Assembly: GCA_023431185.1 (NCBI GenBank)
Contig: JAEYXS010000102.1
Coordinates: 9,090-73,089, forward strand
DNA from: Verrucomicrobiota bacterium
GTDB taxonomy: Bacteria > Verrucomicrobiota > Verrucomicrobiia > Limisphaerales > JAEYXS01
Length of the DNA stretch: 64,000 nucleotides
Direction of reading: 5' to 3'
Within the stretch, counting starts at the first letter, position 1. Each line of letters opens with the position of its first letter. The translations under genes were made by a program, and so were the position numbers. Below the pieces are notes generated by a model. That model saw nothing but the letters and a program-made list of their open reading frames with translations. It made no database searches and had not been told where the DNA came from. Shown in pieces: positions 51,217 to 60,369 of the stretch.

Positions 51217-52372
51217 CCCCTTTTTGTTTCTGTCCGCCGCCCTCTCGTTGCTGCTGCCCACGGTCGCATTCACTCAGCCACTGCCCGACAAGACCCGTGA
51301 TGTCTCGCTCGCCCACGAAGTCCAGCGCGCCATTGATCGCGGCCTCGAATACCTCGCCAAACAACAAACCCCCGAAGGCCATTGGGCGCCCGCCGAGCAT
51401 CCGGCCATCACCGCCCTCGCCGTCACCGCAATTCAAGGCGATCCCTCCGGTGCCCGGCCCAAGCAGGACGCCGCCAAACTCAAGCTCGCCTACGATTTCA
51501 TCCTGAAGAACGCCAAAGCAGACGGCAGTATCCACGCCAACAAGCTGATGACCTACAACACCTCGCTCTCGCTGATGGCGCTCGTGCTCGCGAAAGATCC
51601 CGAGTACCGCCCGGCCATCGAACGGGCGCGTGGTTATCTCATCGCCACCCAGTTCGACCTGAATGAAAAGGGCAAGATCGATTCCCCGCACGACGGCGGC
51701 TTCAGCTACGGAAATGTTTTTGAAAAGGGCGACATGAGCCAGACCCTCGTCGCGTTGCAGGCCATGTATTTCTCCAAGGCCATCGTCAAAGACGGCGAAA
51801 CGAGCGCCGTCAAAGATCTCAACTGGGAAGCCGCGCTGAAGTTCATCGAGAACTGCCAGGACCTGCCGAAGAAGGGTGAGACCTCCATCGCCGAGAACAA
51901 CGGTCCCGGCGGCTTCACCTACGGCCCCACTGAATCGAAAGCTCCTTCCATCACCAACGCCGTCACCGGCAAGGTCTCCCTGCGCACCTACGGCAGCATG
52001 ACCTACGCCGGTGTGCTCAGCTACATCTACGCTGACCTCAAGAAAGACGATCCGCGCATCACCACCGCCGTAAGCTGGCTGGAGCAAAACTACACCTTGA
52101 AGGAGAACCCCGCCATGGGCGCCCAAGGCCTCTACTACTACTACCACCTCATGGCCAAGGCCCTGCAAACCTACGGCATCGACGAACTCAAAACCAAGGA
52201 CGGCCAGACCATCAACTGGCGCAAAGACCTCGCCTTGCATCTCATGAACCAGCAGCAAGCCGACGGCTCCTGGATCAACCAGGAGAACGCCCGCTGGTGG
52301 GAAAAGGAACCCGTCCTCGTCACCGCCTACACCGTGATGGCCCTCGAATTCGTCCACCGCGGCTTGCAGTGA
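51200..52372 (+). CDS. Secreted prenyltransferase/squalene-oxidase-repeat protein
   Basis: A 390-residue exported protein with a signal peptide at residues 1-25. The body has repeated alpha-barrel units of the terpene-cyclase/protein-prenyltransferase type: AIDRGLEYLAKQQTPEGHWA, MTYNTSLSLMALVLAKDPEY, TYGSMTYAGVLSYIYADLKK, DDPRITTAVSWLEQNYTLKE and LHLMNQQQADGSWINQENAR. The DxDD catalytic motif of squalene-hopene cyclases is not seen, so it is more likely a binding or structural relative. It starts 17 bp inside the YdjY gene, so the two are coupled. Function unknown. Confidence 0.8.
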   Translation: MKPSRNPFLFLSAALSLLLPTVAFTQPLPDKTRDVSLAHEVQRAIDRGLEYLAKQQTPEGHWAPAEHPAITALAVTAIQGDPSGARPKQDAAKLKLAYDFILKNAKADGSIHANKLMTYNTSLSLMALVLAKDPEYRPAIERARGYLIATQFDLNEKGKIDSPHDGGFSYGNVFEKGDMSQTLVALQAMYFSKAIVKDGETSAVKDLNWEAALKFIENCQDLPKKGETSIAENNGPGGFTYGPTESKAPSITNAVTGKVSLRTYGSMTYAGVLSYIYADLKKDDPRITTAVSWLEQNYTLKENPAMGAQGLYYYYHLMAKALQTYGIDELKTKDGQTINWRKDLALHLMNQQQADGSWINQENARWWEKEPVLVTAYTVMALEFVHRGLQ

Positions 52373-52396
52373 TCCAGCATCCGCAGTGTTCATTTC

Positions 52397-52419
52397 CCTC
52401 TCCCCTCCAAGGGGAGAGG
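52397..52419. repeat. CCTCTCCCCT hairpin repeat
   Basis: A 10-bp perfect stem (52397-52406 with 52410-52419) with loop CCA, then CCAGGGAGAGGGG. No T-tract, so it is not a clear terminator; it lies between the cyclase-fold gene and the EEP gene. Confidence 0.5.
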
Positions 52420-52473
52420 TCCAGGGAGAGGGGTCCGCTGCCAGCCAACAACCCATAACCAAGCGCAACAACC

Positions 52474-53427
52474 TTGAATATCCCGCCCTCATATTCATCC
52501 CCTTTTTCTCCCACAATTTTCCGCACCGGCCTGATCGCGCTTCTTTTCATTATCGCGTTCAACTGCGGCGCAGCTGACCTCCGCATCGCCACCTATAACG
52601 TCCAAAACTATATCGACCACCCCGCCACGGGCCGCGAACTCAAATCCGCCGAATCCAAAGCCAAGATCCGCGCCTCCCTCAAAGCCCTGAACCCCGACGT
52701 CCTCGCCCTCCAGGAGATGGGCCTCCCCTCCGCCCTCTTGGAACTTCGCTCCTCCCTGAAAGCCGAAGGCCTCGACTATCCCTACTGGGAACACGTGCGC
52801 GGCTTCGATACGAACATCTTCGTCGCCGTCCTCAGCAAATATCCCTTCACGGCCAAACGCTCGCACACGAACGCCAGCTACCTCGTGAACGGTCGCCGCC
52901 TCCAGATGAGCCGGGGCATCGCCGAAGTGGACATCAAGATCGGCAACACCTACACCTTCACCCTCCTCACCGCCCATCTGAAATCCAAGCGCCCCGTCGG
53001 CGTCGCCAGCGAGGCCGACATGCGCGAAGAAGAAGCCCGCCTCCTGCGCGGCATCGTGGATGAACGGCTGAAAGCCAATCCCAACGCCAACCTCGTCATC
53101 CTCGGCGACCTCAACGACACCAAGGATTCCCGCCCCATCAAAAACCTCATCGGCCGCGGCAAAACCAAACTCACCGACACCCGCCCCGCCGAGCGCAACG
53201 GCGACAACCTCCCGCCCGAACGCTCCGGCTACGACCCACGCAACATCACCTGGACCCATTTCTACGGCGCGGAGGACACCTACTCCCGCATCGACTACAT
53301 CCTCCTCAGCCCCGGCATGGCCCGCGAATGGAACCCGGCCGAAAGCTACGTCCTCGCCACGCCCAACTGGGGCCTCGCCTCCGACCACCGCCCGCTGGTA
53401 ATCACCGTGACCGCATCGGACAAATAG
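52474..53427 (+). CDS. Secreted endonuclease/exonuclease/phosphatase-family protein
   Basis: A 317-residue exported EEP-fold hydrolase. After an N-terminal hydrophobic signal (FRTGLIALLFIIAFNCGAAD) come RIATYNVQNYIDHPATGREL, LNPDVLALQEMGLPSALLEL, TLLTAHLKSKRPVGVASEAD, NLVILGDLNDTKDSRPIKNL, YSRIDYILLSPGMAREWNPA and GLASDHRPLVITV, which cover the metal Glu, the catalytic His, the NxxD pair and the final DH. It is a secreted phosphodiesterase or nuclease; the substrate is unknown. Only a TTG start at 52474 is available, with no in-frame ATG ahead of the signal. Confidence 0.82.
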   Translation: MNIPPSYSSPFSPTIFRTGLIALLFIIAFNCGAADLRIATYNVQNYIDHPATGRELKSAESKAKIRASLKALNPDVLALQEMGLPSALLELRSSLKAEGLDYPYWEHVRGFDTNIFVAVLSKYPFTAKRSHTNASYLVNGRRLQMSRGIAEVDIKIGNTYTFTLLTAHLKSKRPVGVASEADMREEEARLLRGIVDERLKANPNANLVILGDLNDTKDSRPIKNLIGRGKTKLTDTRPAERNGDNLPPERSGYDPRNITWTHFYGAEDTYSRIDYILLSPGMAREWNPAESYVLATPNWGLASDHRPLVITVTASDK

Positions 53428-53564
53428 CATCCTTTCCCAATCGTCATGAACTCCGTGACCATAGGGTCGCGGCGTCCTCGTCTTCGACACCCTTTTATGC
53501 TTTAGCGCCCCTCTTCTTAAAATCCCCTTTTCCCTATATTCCGCGTATTCTGTGGTTCAACCCC

Positions 53565-55667
53565 TCACTTCACCCCCACCACCTGCACCGCATCCACGAT
53601 CACATGTCCGTCCGTATCCTTGTTCGTTATCTCCACGCTGTACTCCGTCCCCGCCTTGAACTCGAACTGCCCGATCACATGGAACAGCTTGTCGATCGCC
53701 GGCGCCTTCTTCTGGTTCACCTTCACCTCCGTCGAACCATGCGCATGCGTCACCTTCACCGGCACATTACTCGCCCGGTTCGCATTCTGCGTGTACGCGA
53801 TCCGCACCTCATACTTCCCATCCGCCGCCAGCTTCACCGGAAACACCGCGCTCTGCTGCCCCTTCTCCTCGTTCCCGTCATGCCGGTAGCTCGCCGCCAC
53901 ATACGGAGTGATCGTGTGCCCCGTCATGCCAAAACCGTGTAACTTCGCCTGCTCATCATCGATCACCAGTCCCGGCAACGTCTTCGCGTCCAGCCCCGTG
54001 GCCGTGTTCCCGCTCTTCTTCGGACCCGTCCACACCAGCACCTGCTTGTCCGCCGCCAGTCTATCATGCAGCTTCTGATAATCGATCGCCTGCACCGCCT
54101 TCTTCTCATCGATGGCATGCGCCGCCGCCGTCGCTGCGGATTGCGCCAGCACCATGAACACCGGCTCCATGCGGATGGACCCATAAGCGATATGTGTCGC
54201 CGAGAGGCATACCGGCACTAAGAGATTCGCGCACTCCTTCGCCGACGGCACGATGGACTTATAACTGATCGGATACGGCGAGAACCCGCCCACCTGCACA
54301 TCGCCCTCATTGCGCACATGCCCGTTCGCATCCACATAACGCTGCTGGTTGTGCGAATCCATCGTGTACGCCGCCAGCCCCACCGAATCCTTCGCCTCTA
54401 CCTTCCCCTGGCAATCATCCTGTTTCATCACGTAATCACTCACCATGCGGCGCGCCTCGCGGATGTAAAGCTGCTCCTGCCAGCCGTTCCCCTCCACGAA
54501 CTCATCCTTGCTCATGCCCCAGCGCGAAACTTCTTTGCGCACGTGCTCCGGCACCCGTGGGTGATTCGCCAGCGTCCACATCAGACCCTGCTGATACAGC
54601 CGGTGCTGCGCCACGATCTTCTCGCGCTCTGCGTAAGACGCCTCCGGATACGCATAATTCTGCCCGATGAAATCCGTCGAGAAACCCAGCTTGTTGTTCG
54701 TATCCGTCTTGCGGTTCGGCATGGAGGAATTGATCCACGGCACCCCACGTTCGCCCGCCTCGAAATTGCGGAACAAGAGTTCATACCACAGTTCATTGTA
54801 ACCCTCCGGCTTGTGGAACGGGATGCGGTTCTCCGGATGATCCGTCAGGCACATGCGGAAGCAATAAGCCTGCACACGCTTGTCCGCGCCACCCTCCTCA
54901 CCCGGCCCCTTCGGATCGATATGCGGCAATAACCCGCTGCTCGGGTCACCCTTCTTCACATACGGATCAATGCCTTTGAAAAGCTGGTGCGATTTCGCCT
55001 GCTTCACCTGCACGCCGTTCAAGGTCTCGCCATACTGCGCATTCGCCTCGCGCCCCACCGTGTAGCTCACATTCGCCACCGCCATCAGATCGCCCTCATA
55101 CGTCGCATCGATGAACATCTTCCCCTTGAACGTCTTTCCCGACTCCATCTTGATCGCCATGATCCGCCACGGGATCGACTTCGTAATCGTCGCCCCCGCC
55201 TTGCGATCCAGCCGTTCGCCGTAAACCACCTCGATGTTGTTCGCCTTCACCCAATCATTGAACACCTTTAACGCCGCGCTCGGCTCGAACGTCCACATCG
55301 CCGGTTCCCCTTCCGCTGTGCGCGTTTGGCCATCATCCTTGTATTTGCTGCGCTCCTGCCACTTCCAAGCCGCCGGATCATTGTAGTGCTTGCGGATATC
55401 CTGATAAAACTCCCGCGCGATACCCCCGATCGCCGCCTTGTTGCCGATATCCGTCTGGCCAAGGCCGCCGCTGCTCAAGCCCCCCAACCGCTTCGTCGGC
55501 TCGATCACCACCACCGTCTTCCCCATCCGCTTCGCCTGCACCGCCGCCGCGACGCCCGCCGACGTGCCGCCATAAATGACCAGATCATACTCCGCCTCCG
55601 CCGCCCGCAGCGAACCGAGACAAAACACACTGAGAGCCAGTAAAGATAAAATTTTCATGCCACGCAT
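53565..55667 (-). CDS. Secreted FAD-dependent oxidoreductase with C-terminal golvesin-like domain
   Basis: About 700 residues. The signal peptide is followed by YDLVIYGGTSAGVAAAVQAK, RMGKTVVVIEPTKRLGGLSS (FAD motif with IEPTKRLGG) and later VPVCLSATHIAYGSIRMEPV (FAD-closing region). This is the FAD_oxidored/xanthan lyase-like family. The last about 130 residues (IDDEQAKLHGFGMTGHTITP to the end) form a golvesin/Xly-type beta domain, which binds sugars or cell surfaces. The ATG at 55667 (MRGMKILSLL) or 55658 (MKILSLL) gives a signal peptide; 55667 was chosen. It probably oxidises a polysaccharide-derived substrate outside the cell. Confidence 0.88.
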   Translation of the reverse strand: MRGMKILSLLALSVFCLGSLRAAEAEYDLVIYGGTSAGVAAAVQAKRMGKTVVVIEPTKRLGGLSSGGLGQTDIGNKAAIGGIAREFYQDIRKHYNDPAAWKWQERSKYKDDGQTRTAEGEPAMWTFEPSAALKVFNDWVKANNIEVVYGERLDRKAGATITKSIPWRIMAIKMESGKTFKGKMFIDATYEGDLMAVANVSYTVGREANAQYGETLNGVQVKQAKSHQLFKGIDPYVKKGDPSSGLLPHIDPKGPGEEGGADKRVQAYCFRMCLTDHPENRIPFHKPEGYNELWYELLFRNFEAGERGVPWINSSMPNRKTDTNNKLGFSTDFIGQNYAYPEASYAEREKIVAQHRLYQQGLMWTLANHPRVPEHVRKEVSRWGMSKDEFVEGNGWQEQLYIREARRMVSDYVMKQDDCQGKVEAKDSVGLAAYTMDSHNQQRYVDANGHVRNEGDVQVGGFSPYPISYKSIVPSAKECANLLVPVCLSATHIAYGSIRMEPVFMVLAQSAATAAAHAIDEKKAVQAIDYQKLHDRLAADKQVLVWTGPKKSGNTATGLDAKTLPGLVIDDEQAKLHGFGMTGHTITPYVAASYRHDGNEEKGQQSAVFPVKLAADGKYEVRIAYTQNANRASNVPVKVTHAHGSTEVKVNQKKAPAIDKLFHVIGQFEFKAGTEYSVEITNKDTDGHVIVDAVQVVGVK

Positions 55668-55778
55668 AGGGTTCAACACATTGTTCCAAAACAAACCACC
55701 TGAGCAAGCGCCATGTGGATTACACGACTTAAGTCCTCCTCCTGAACTTTTGGACACCTTTTCTCCTTCCCCGCAGCC

Positions 55779-55801
55779 GCCGACATCAATCGGCGCTAAC
55801 C
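55779..55801. repeat. GCCGACATCAATCGGC repeat, copy 2
   Basis: A near-palindrome GCCGACATCAATCGGC followed by GCTAACC. The same design as 37725 and 63564. Confidence 0.6.
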
Positions 55802-55818
55802 CATATGTCCCATAGCCC
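55799..55818. repeat. 9-bp-period TCCCAT repeat, copy 3 (short)
   Basis: ACCCATATGTCCCATAGCCC follows directly on the palindrome at 55779. Confidence 0.4.
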
Positions 55819-55882
55819 CTCAACCAACAAACTGACTAAAAACCCATTAGTCATTGCTCATTCCTTCGTCATTTTCCCGCTC

Positions 55883-55936
55883 TCGATGTTCAGAGTTCGA
55901 TGTTCAGAGTTCGATGTTGGATGTTCGATGTTTCCC
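55883..55936. repeat. 14-bp tandem repeat at the 3' end of the response-regulator gene
   Basis: Units TCGATGTTCAGAGT (twice, perfect, 55883-55910), TCGATGTTGGATGT (55911-55924) and TCGATGTTTCCC. The array ends at the stop codon of the response-regulator gene. Single relatives occur near 35911 and 63597. Confidence 0.75.
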
Positions 55937-56580
55937 TAATCCAAATGAATGAACCCCCTCCTGATCGCCTCCGCCGTCGCCTGCGCCCGGTCATTCACCT
56001 TCAGTTTCACAAACAGATTGCTGATATGCCGCTTCACCGTGTCCTCTGAAATGAATAACTGCGCCCCGATCTCCTTGTTGCTCAATCCCCGTCCCAGCAG
56101 TTGCAAAATCTCCAGCTCCCGTGGACTCAGATCCGGCCCCGCCACCCGTGCCGCCAGTCGCGATGAGATCGCCGCTGTCATATACCTCTCCCCCTTCGCC
56201 AACGCCCTCACCGCCGCCAGCAACTCCTCACGCGGTGACGACTTCAGCAGATACCCGAACGCCCCCGCCTGCGTCGCCCGGTAGATATCCTCATCCCCAT
56301 CATATGTCGTGAAGATGAGCACCTTCGCCCCCGGAAATTCCTTCACCAGCAACGCCGTCGTCTCAATCCCGTTCTTTCCCGGCAAGCGCAGATCCATGAT
56401 CACCACTTCGGGTTTCTTCTCACGATACAGCTCCAGCGCCTGCTCCCCCGTCTCCGCTTCCGCCACCACTTCGAGGTCATCCTCCAGCGCAAGCGACGCA
56501 ACCACTCCGCTGCGGACGACAAAATGATCGTCCACCACCATCAACCGTATCCGCCGCGCTGTTGTTGTGTTCGTGCTCAT
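55936..56580 (-). CDS. LuxR/NarL-type response regulator
   Basis: A 214-residue regulator. The receiver has DDHFVVRSGVVASLALEDDL (acidic pair), VVIMDLRLPGKNG with the phosphoacceptor Asp63, and the conserved FTTYDG Thr and SYLLK-like FGYLLKSSPREELLA Lys. The C-terminal HTH is LSPREIEILQL-like LSPRELEILQLLGRGLSNKE, TVKRHISNLFVKLKV. It begins 4 bp after the kinase stop and is therefore the partner of that sensor kinase. Targets are unknown. Confidence 0.93.
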   Translation of the reverse strand: MSTNTTTARRIRLMVVDDHFVVRSGVVASLALEDDLEVVAEAETGEQALELYREKKPEVVIMDLRLPGKNGIETTALLVKEFPGAKVLIFTTYDGDEDIYRATQAGAFGYLLKSSPREELLAAVRALAKGERYMTAAISSRLAARVAGPDLSPRELEILQLLGRGLSNKEIGAQLFISEDTVKRHISNLFVKLKVNDRAQATAEAIRRGFIHLD

Positions 56581-56583
56581 GCC

Positions 56584-58662
56584 TCAACCTTTGACTCCCA
56601 GCAGCACGATAAATTCGACCGCCGTTCCCTTGCCCGGCTCGCTGCTTAATTGAAATTGTCCGCCCGCCTTCTTCGCCCGCTCCTGCATCCCTTGCAATCC
56701 GAAATGCCCCGGCTTCGTGGGTGTGCCTTTGCTGGCATCGAACCCCCTCCCGTCGTCCTTAACCGTCAGCCGCACTTGCGTCTCTTGCACCTCCAGCAAT
56801 ACAGCCACCGTTTTCGCCTCTGCATGCTTCACCGCATTCGCCATCGCCTCCTGCGCGATGCGCAAAACCGGATGCGCCAGACTTTGCGGTATCCGCGCGA
56901 GATCGCCTTGGACCTCGACCACCACCTTCGCCCCCGTATCCCCCGCCATATCCGCCGCACTCCGCTCGATCAACTGTCGCAACAACGCCGGCTCCACCTC
57001 CGAACCACGCAGGTTCCACACAAACTCCCGCGCCTCCACCTGCAATCTCCCCACCAGCTTCCTCGCCGCTTCCACCAGCCCGCGCGCCTTCGGCTCCTCT
57101 ACCCGCGGCACCACCGCATCCAATCGCAACGAAAGCCCCACCAGCTCCTGCTCTAGCGTGTCATGAAACTCCCGCGCGATCCTTTGCCGCTCCTCCAGCG
57201 CCGCCGCCTTCTCCACGCCCTGCCGGATGATCTCTGTCTGCCGCCTGACTCGCGCATTCAACTGCAACGCCCAAATCAGTGCCAGCAATGCCAGAAGCAG
57301 CACGATGCCCACCGCGATGCCCAATCGCTCCGGCGTCCACCACGGTGGCTGCGTCAGCACCACGATATCCGCCGGTGAACGCAGCAGCAGTTCAAACGCC
57401 CGCGGACTGCTGCTAAAACTCGGTGACGCTGAGTTTGCCTGTTCTACCAGGCACACGCCCGTCGCCCGGATGCGCGTGCCTGCTTCCAAGGAAAACGGCA
57501 GCTCCCCCTCGCTCCGCTCCAATCGCGCCCGAAACACCTCGTTGCTGCTCTGCAACACCAGTCCGATCTCCGCCCTGCCCGCCAGAAACTCCAGCACCGT
57601 CGCCTCCAAGGAGATCAGATTCGCATCCAAGGTTCCGCGCAACACTTGCCTTACATTTGTCACCACCGGCTCCGGCGCATTCGTCCGCGTCACCCGTCGA
57701 TACACCGCCTCCTCCAGCACCGCACTGAAAGCGCCCATCGTGGGAAACCCTGACACCTCTACCACATCACCCGGCTCCAGCCGGCGCACGTCCTTGGCCA
57801 TCACCCGCAAGCCACGGTCCTCATCCCGCAGATACAGCGCATTCCCTGTCTCGCTCGCCGTCACCACGCCTTGTACCTTCACCCGGTGCCCGCTGAATCC
57901 GTCGGGGGCGAACCGCAAGATGGAGTTCAGCGGCGAAAGCGCCCGCTCGAACGCATCGCTGGGCGCGGCCTCCAAAACTTCAATCTCCTCCATCCGCTGG
58001 ATTCGGATATGCGGCGCCACCAGTTGCCGCTTGTCATTGATGAATCCCGCCGCCAGTCCACGCACTTTCACCCGCGCATCCACATACTGCTCATGCGCCT
58101 CATTCATGGGCTCGGACGCCTGGACCTCGATCTTCCGGCTCCCCATCGCCAGCAATAAAGTCGTGCGGTCTTTCGGCACCCCCAACACTTGCCGACCGAT
58201 GCCTTCCAGCTCCACCCATTCGTAATTGAACCTGCCGGCTGCCAGATCATCAAAGCTGACTTTCCTCGGCATCGGCAACGTACCCTGTTCCAACACCTCC
58301 ACCTTCTCCGCGTCGATTCCCGGCACATACAACCCCGGAAAGGTCTTCCCACGCACCTTGATCCTCAAACCCGGTTGCAGCCCGGAGCTCGTGGGTGGTC
58401 CCTTGAAAAACGTTCCCCCTGTCTCATCCTGCAAGAAAACCGTGCGCCCAAAATCCACCAGCGTCACCACCCCCACCACTTCCACCGGCAACCCCGTATC
58501 CGCCGCCTCCGGAGTCACCCGCCGGATGTCCAAAGCCGTGCGCAAAACTGGCACAACCTCATCTGCCTGTTGCGCTCTGGCTTCAAACAAGCACAGACCA
58601 AAAATCAGCAATGCCACCCCAAACCTGATGGCTGCTAAAATTCTCTGCGTTGAAAATCTCAT
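56584..58662 (-). CDS. Sensor histidine kinase with periplasmic OB-fold-like repeats
   Basis: A 692-residue HisKA_3-type kinase. A signal peptide (residues 1-30) is followed by a long exported region (about 35-430) with three or more beta-rich modules, each with the pattern VKVRGLAAGFINDKRQLVAP or VKVQGVVTASETGNALYLRD, which look like OB folds. One membrane helix (LGIAVGIVLLLALLALIWAL) leads to RQRIAREFHDTLEQELVGLS, the phosphorylated His, and LRIAQEAMANAVKHAEAKTV plus DDGRGFDASKG for ATP. The start codon is the ATG at 58662. It is coupled to the downstream response regulator (stop and start 4 bp apart). The signal is unknown; OB folds suggest a sugar, peptide or nucleic-acid ligand. Confidence 0.9.
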   Translation of the reverse strand: MRFSTQRILAAIRFGVALLIFGLCLFEARAQQADEVVPVLRTALDIRRVTPEAADTGLPVEVVGVVTLVDFGRTVFLQDETGGTFFKGPPTSSGLQPGLRIKVRGKTFPGLYVPGIDAEKVEVLEQGTLPMPRKVSFDDLAAGRFNYEWVELEGIGRQVLGVPKDRTTLLLAMGSRKIEVQASEPMNEAHEQYVDARVKVRGLAAGFINDKRQLVAPHIRIQRMEEIEVLEAAPSDAFERALSPLNSILRFAPDGFSGHRVKVQGVVTASETGNALYLRDEDRGLRVMAKDVRRLEPGDVVEVSGFPTMGAFSAVLEEAVYRRVTRTNAPEPVVTNVRQVLRGTLDANLISLEATVLEFLAGRAEIGLVLQSSNEVFRARLERSEGELPFSLEAGTRIRATGVCLVEQANSASPSFSSSPRAFELLLRSPADIVVLTQPPWWTPERLGIAVGIVLLLALLALIWALQLNARVRRQTEIIRQGVEKAAALEERQRIAREFHDTLEQELVGLSLRLDAVVPRVEEPKARGLVEAARKLVGRLQVEAREFVWNLRGSEVEPALLRQLIERSAADMAGDTGAKVVVEVQGDLARIPQSLAHPVLRIAQEAMANAVKHAEAKTVAVLLEVQETQVRLTVKDDGRGFDASKGTPTKPGHFGLQGMQERAKKAGGQFQLSSEPGKGTAVEFIVLLGVKG

Positions 58663-58974
58663 TTAAAACAATCAAGACTTAGTAAAATAACCAGTCCATG
58701 GCGAGGCAATCCGTCGCCGCCAATCATGCTCGTAATCGTCCTCACCACCCGATCCGTGCTCGCTCTCTTCTGCATTAGATATCTTCCTCCTTCCCCAATC
58801 TGTGCCATTCCGTGTTCCATCAGTGGCTTAAAAATTCCCCCTTCCATGTGTTCTGCGTATCCGGTGGTTTACCATCTCCACCCTCCGTGGTTAATCATCG
58901 ATTACAAAAATTCTTCAGCCGAAAACCCAACTGCTCATTGACATCTCCAGCCGCTTGCCGTGATGTCACCCGCC
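58663..58974. other. Divergent gap, kinase / symporter, repeat-rich
   Basis: A 312-bp gap without a gene. It holds a TCGTAATCGTC microrepeat (58730-58743) and CACGGA-type repeats (58797-58898). No clear promoter could be named. Confidence 0.5.
58797..58898. repeat. CACGGA-type dispersed repeat, copy 5 (degenerate)
   Basis: Plus strand: CAATCTGTGCCATTCCGTGT, CCATCAGTGGCTTAAAA, then TTCTGCGTATCCGGTGG and CACCCTCCGTGGTTAATC. The middle motif matches the copies at 34241 and 35941, and the last ones match 35941's second half. Confidence 0.55.
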
Positions 58975-60369
58975 ATGAACTGGATACTCATTGGAGTCCT
59001 GGTTTACGTCATGATCCAGATGGCCATCGGCCTCATGGTCTCACGCAGGATCGACAGCGAGGAAGATTACCTGCTGGCCGGACGCAGCTTGGGACTCGGC
59101 CTCGCCACCTTCAGCATCTTCGCCACCTGGTTCGGGGCCGAGACCTGCATCAGCGCCGCCGGCAAGTTCTATGAAAACGGCTTCTCCGGCGGAGCCAGCG
59201 ACCCTTTCGGCTATGGTATTTGCATTCTGTTCCTTGGCCTTGTCTTTGCCATACCCTTGTGGAAACGCCAGCTCACCACCCTCATCGACCTCTTCCGCCA
59301 GCGTTACTCCATCACCGTGGAGCGCGTCTCTGTCCTGCTCATCGCCCCGACCTCCATCATCTGGGCCGCCGCCCAGGTCCGTGCCTTCGGTGAGGTCATC
59401 CATAACGTCTCCAACGCCGGCATCAGTGTGGATATGGCCATCCTCGTCGCCACCGCCGTGGCGATCACCTACACCGTCAGCGGCGGCCTCAAGGCCGATG
59501 TGCTGACCGATCTCTTCCAAGGCATCATCATCATCGTCAGCCTCGTCATCATTTTCATCGTCATTCTGGCCCAGACCCCGGACCTCTCCGCCACCATCAA
59601 CGCCATCGAGCCCAGCCGCCTGAATCCCTTCCACGGAAATGGTGGTTTTCTGGATCAGCTTGAGCTCTGGATGATTCCCATCTGCGGCTCCGTCGTCGCT
59701 CAGGAGCTCATCGGCCGCGTGCTGGCCACGCGCTCACCCGAAGTCGCCCGCAAATCTGCCCTCCTCGGCGGCAGCATCTACATCCTCATCGGCCTGATCC
59801 CCGCGCTGCTCGGCCTGCTCGCCTTCCAGACCATGCCCGGCATTGCAAACTCCGAGCATGTCCTCCCTGAACTGGCCCGGGCTCACCTGCCCACCCTGCT
59901 CTTCATCGTGTTCATGGGCGCGCTGGTCTCCGCCATCCTCTCCACTGTGGATTCCACCCTGCTCTCCGCCTCCGCCCTGATCTCCCACAACCTCATCGTC
60001 CCCTTGCTCCCGGATGACATCGAGGAAGACAGCAAGATCCTCTCCGCCCGCATCATGGTCGTCGTCAGTGGCCTGATCGCTGCCTGGCTGGCCGTAAGCT
60101 CGGATTCCGTCTGGGGACTCGTGGAACAGGCCTCCGCCCTGGGCAGCACCGGCGTCTTCGTCATCATGGTCATGGCCCTGTTCTCCAAGTTCGGTGGACC
60201 CGCTGCCGCTCTCACGGCCATGGTCACCGGTCTGGTGGTATACATCTTCTTTGATTGGGCCGAACTGGACCATCCCTTCCTGACCTCCATGGTCGCCGCC
60301 TTCGGTGGTTACTTCGTCGTCGGCATCATCGAGAAGAACCTGCACCACCGCATAGCCCCGGCAAGATAG
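58975..60369 (+). CDS. Sodium:solute symporter (SSS family)
   Basis: A 464-residue inner-membrane transporter with about 13 helices. LLAGRSLGLGLATFSIFATW near the start is the SSS signature, followed by SAAGKFYENGFSGGASDPFG, IAPTSIIWAAAQVRAFGEVI, SGGLKADVLTDLFQGIIIIV and AILSTVDSTLLSASALISHN (sodium-site region). Candidates include proline, sugars, nucleosides or sialic-acid-type solutes; the substrate is not assignable. The ATG at 58975 (MNWILIGVLV) was chosen; ATG 58963 or GTG 58960 would add four or five residues. Confidence 0.9.
   Translation: MNWILIGVLVYVMIQMAIGLMVSRRIDSEEDYLLAGRSLGLGLATFSIFATWFGAETCISAAGKFYENGFSGGASDPFGYGICILFLGLVFAIPLWKRQLTTLIDLFRQRYSITVERVSVLLIAPTSIIWAAAQVRAFGEVIHNVSNAGISVDMAILVATAVAITYTVSGGLKADVLTDLFQGIIIIVSLVIIFIVILAQTPDLSATINAIEPSRLNPFHGNGGFLDQLELWMIPICGSVVAQELIGRVLATRSPEVARKSALLGGSIYILIGLIPALLGLLAFQTMPGIANSEHVLPELARAHLPTLLFIVFMGALVSAILSTVDSTLLSASALISHNLIVPLLPDDIEEDSKILSARIMVVVSGLIAAWLAVSSDSVWGLVEQASALGSTGVFVIMVMALFSKFGGPAAALTAMVTGLVVYIFFDWAELDHPFLTSMVAAFGGYFVVGIIEKNLHHRIAPAR

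Noticed and set aside
55883..55936. CRISPR-like tandem array
   Set aside because: The units are only 14 bp and follow one another without spacers, so this is a simple tandem repeat.
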